Source: Pedobacter frigiditerrae
Lineage (GTDB): Bacteria; Bacteroidota; Bacteroidia; Sphingobacteriales; Sphingobacteriaceae
Assembly: GCF_004331645.1 (NCBI RefSeq)
Contig: NZ_SJSK01000002.1
Coordinates: 1,138,639-1,202,638 of the forward strand
Length of the DNA stretch: 64,000 bases
Direction: 5' to 3'
Shown here in pieces: positions 62,862 through 64,000 of the stretch (positions are counted from its first letter, which is position 1; the number at the start of each line of letters is the position of its first letter). The position numbers and the translations under genes were made by a program. The notes below the pieces were generated by a model. That model was given only the letters and a program-made list of their open reading frames with translations. It was not told where the DNA came from and did no database searches.

Positions 62862-63926
62862 TTATCTAGTCTTCTGCTTGTTGTTGCGAAGCAGGATTGC
62901 TTTTCCCGCATTCAGCTTTACCTTAATGCGTTGCACTTTTTTACTGATAAGCTGTCTTGCCGCATCTATTCCAGCACCTGCAACCTGTGTAGCAACGGAC
63001 TGGTCAAAACCTCCAAAGCCAATACTCCTCACTGCATCATCGGTTCCATTATTCAGTGCGCCAGTTAACAATGCCTCGGGAGCATCAATGCCAATCATTC
63101 CATCAAGGCTATAGACCGAAAGGTCAACTGGTATGATGGAAGTGCCGAGCCTGATATTTTTGATATCCAGCAATAGGCGCTGATTGGTAATCCTGCAAGC
63201 GCCGAACAGCTCCTGCCCCTTAGGAATAAGCACCCCGTTTATGCGAAGGGTATCCTGCAACCTGATTTTTACGGTTGCGCCCTGCACGGCTTTCTGGTTA
63301 TCCACTATAACGGCAGGTGCCGCTCTGAACTGGCTATCTGGACTGAGCGACTGCACAAACTGCATCCGCTGATTGATGCGTTCTGGGTGCTGGATATCCA
63401 AAATATTCTGCATCATCGTATTGAGCTGTGCCATTTCGGAGTCTTCGGATTTATTATCCTGCATCGTTTTCATCAAAGCTTCCAACCGATCAACATCATC
63501 TTTGATAGTAGAGGGTTGAGTCTTTGCTACAGTTTTTGGTTGTCCATACGTAGGTTCGGGTTTACTGATTTCCCTATTTAATGCTTCCAGTTTCTGGTTG
63601 ATCTGCTTGGTCTGTTCATCTTCGGAACCACCTTTTCCGTTGACATCAGAAAAACCGAACTGCCCTGCGATGCCAGCAATCTCGTTTCCATCCTCTTTTG
63701 TAGAATTGCGGTCTGCCTGCTGATAGTAATCGGCTTTTGTTTTTGGTGTATCCGTTGAGAAAGAAGCATTGGGCAGGTTGGTATTGATACCCGCCACTGG
63801 TTTTAGATCTTTTTCGTTACCTCTACCGCCGCCCATTGCGTAAAAGCCCAATGCCATAAACGGCACAATTAGGATAGGGATGAAAAGCAGTACCCTGTGT
63901 TTGTCTTTTTTAAGTTTTGTTCTCAT
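62862..63926 (-). CDS. traM: conjugative transposon protein TraM
   Basis: 354 residues, one N-terminal membrane span after a basic start ('HRVLLFIPILIVPFMALGFYAMGGG'), a long low-complexity linker ('KPVAGINTNLPNASFSTDTPKTK...'), and a C-terminal domain with 'QGATVKIRLQDTLRINGVLIPKGQELFGACRITNQRLLLDIKNI' and 'SVYSLDGMIGIDAPEALLTGA', the signature of Bacteroidetes conjugative TraM (VirB10-like part of the mating channel). It shows the right end of the window is inside an integrative conjugative element or conjugative plasmid. Confidence 0.93.
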   Translation of the reverse strand: MRTKLKKDKHRVLLFIPILIVPFMALGFYAMGGGRGNEKDLKPVAGINTNLPNASFSTDTPKTKADYYQQADRNSTKEDGNEIAGIAGQFGFSDVNGKGGSEDEQTKQINQKLEALNREISKPEPTYGQPKTVAKTQPSTIKDDVDRLEALMKTMQDNKSEDSEMAQLNTMMQNILDIQHPERINQRMQFVQSLSPDSQFRAAPAVIVDNQKAVQGATVKIRLQDTLRINGVLIPKGQELFGACRITNQRLLLDIKNIRLGTSIIPVDLSVYSLDGMIGIDAPEALLTGALNNGTDDAVRSIGFGGFDQSVATQVAGAGIDAARQLISKKVQRIKVKLNAGKAILLRNNKQKTR

Positions 63927-63955
63927 TTTATGATTTTTAAATTGAATAAATCGAG

Positions 63956-64000
63956 TTAATTGAACGCGCCAAAAGCGCTCGTCAGCAGATAGAGTAGGTA
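63956..64000 (-). CDS. 3' end of the gene upstream of traM (partial)
   Basis: The last 15 codons of a minus-strand frame (ending LLYLLTSAFGAFN, stop at 63956) run off the right edge. In Bacteroidetes tra operons the gene before traM is a small membrane protein (traL-like) or traK; the hydrophobic end is compatible, but too little is visible to choose. Confidence 0.5.
   Translation of the reverse strand, partial: YLLYLLTSAFGAFN

Noticed and set aside
37387..64000. CRISPR array or cas10 supporting the CARF genes
   Set aside because: No spaced direct repeats and no HD/GGDEF-like Cas10, Csm or Cmr protein is present in the window.
1..64000. tRNA, rRNA or intact insertion sequence
   Set aside because: No cloverleaf with CCA-proximal consensus, no rRNA-like stretch and no transposase motif was recognised by eye.

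Overview
The window reads as a chromosome or large mobile-element segment of a Bacteroidota bacterium, most likely family Sphingobacteriaceae (Pedobacter, Mucilaginibacter or Sphingobacterium type). The clues are a Bacteroidetes conjugative-transposon TraM at the right edge, AT-rich spacers, few Shine-Dalgarno sites, a histone-H1-like small gene, and AraC, TetR and DUF1097 proteins of that lineage. No rRNA, tRNA, CRISPR array or intact insertion sequence was recognised.

Layout. (1) 1-2.6 kb: an AbiEi/AbiEii-type pair in the unusual convergent orientation, an unknown gene, and a small helix-turn-helix protein. Both convergent pairs overlap by exactly the four bases ttaa. (2) 3.2-34.8 kb: a redox and detoxification region with nine short-chain dehydrogenases/reductases (SDRs), a quinone-oxidoreductase-like enzyme, an aldo/keto reductase, two alpha/beta hydrolases, two ABM-type monooxygenase-like proteins, two intact NTF2/SnoaL-like proteins, an HD protein and a drug/metabolite exporter. 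Interleaved are two TetR, three AraC (the third at 35 kb), one LysR and one Crp/Fnr regulator plus a giant six-module GAF/AAA+/Fis activator. A two-SDR cassette occurs twice (3.2-5.3 kb and 24.8-26.3 kb). Palindromes beside both tetR genes define small predicted regulons. Decayed AraC, TetR and SnoaL-like fragments and two families of dispersed non-coding repeats show repeated gene turnover. (3) 35-37 kb: an AraC regulator, a PAS/HisKA protein without an ATPase domain, and a remnant-rich spacer. (4) 37.4-61.5 kb: a dense island of candidate anti-phage systems. (5) 51.7-53.7 kb and 61.6-64 kb: genes of a conjugative element (DUF932 group, histone-like gene, DUF3945-like gene, traM, and the end of another gene), so at least the right part of the island probably rides on an integrative conjugative element.

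The strongest candidate for an undescribed system is the five-gene, translationally coupled + strand operon at 37387-45735: an S1-domain-flanked superfamily 1 helicase, an unknown 454-residue protein, a phospholipase-D-family nuclease, a stand-alone CARF-like protein and a Card1/Can2-like CARF nuclease, with no CRISPR locus or cyclic-nucleotide synthase in view. The helicase plus PLD pairing recalls Mokosh; the CARF pair suggests nucleotide signalling. A second candidate is the four-gene - strand operon at 54530-61516: a RES-domain protein, two small membrane proteins, and a 1517-residue protein with a Cap4-like nuclease end and a STAND-like NTPase. A third is the - strand trio at 45870-50339: a zinc-ribbon protein with a restriction-like nuclease end, an ApeA-like HEPN protein and a ParB-like protein. 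A lone HEPN-like gene and an HNH nuclease lie between them.

Functions are read from motifs and family resemblance by eye; no database search was run.
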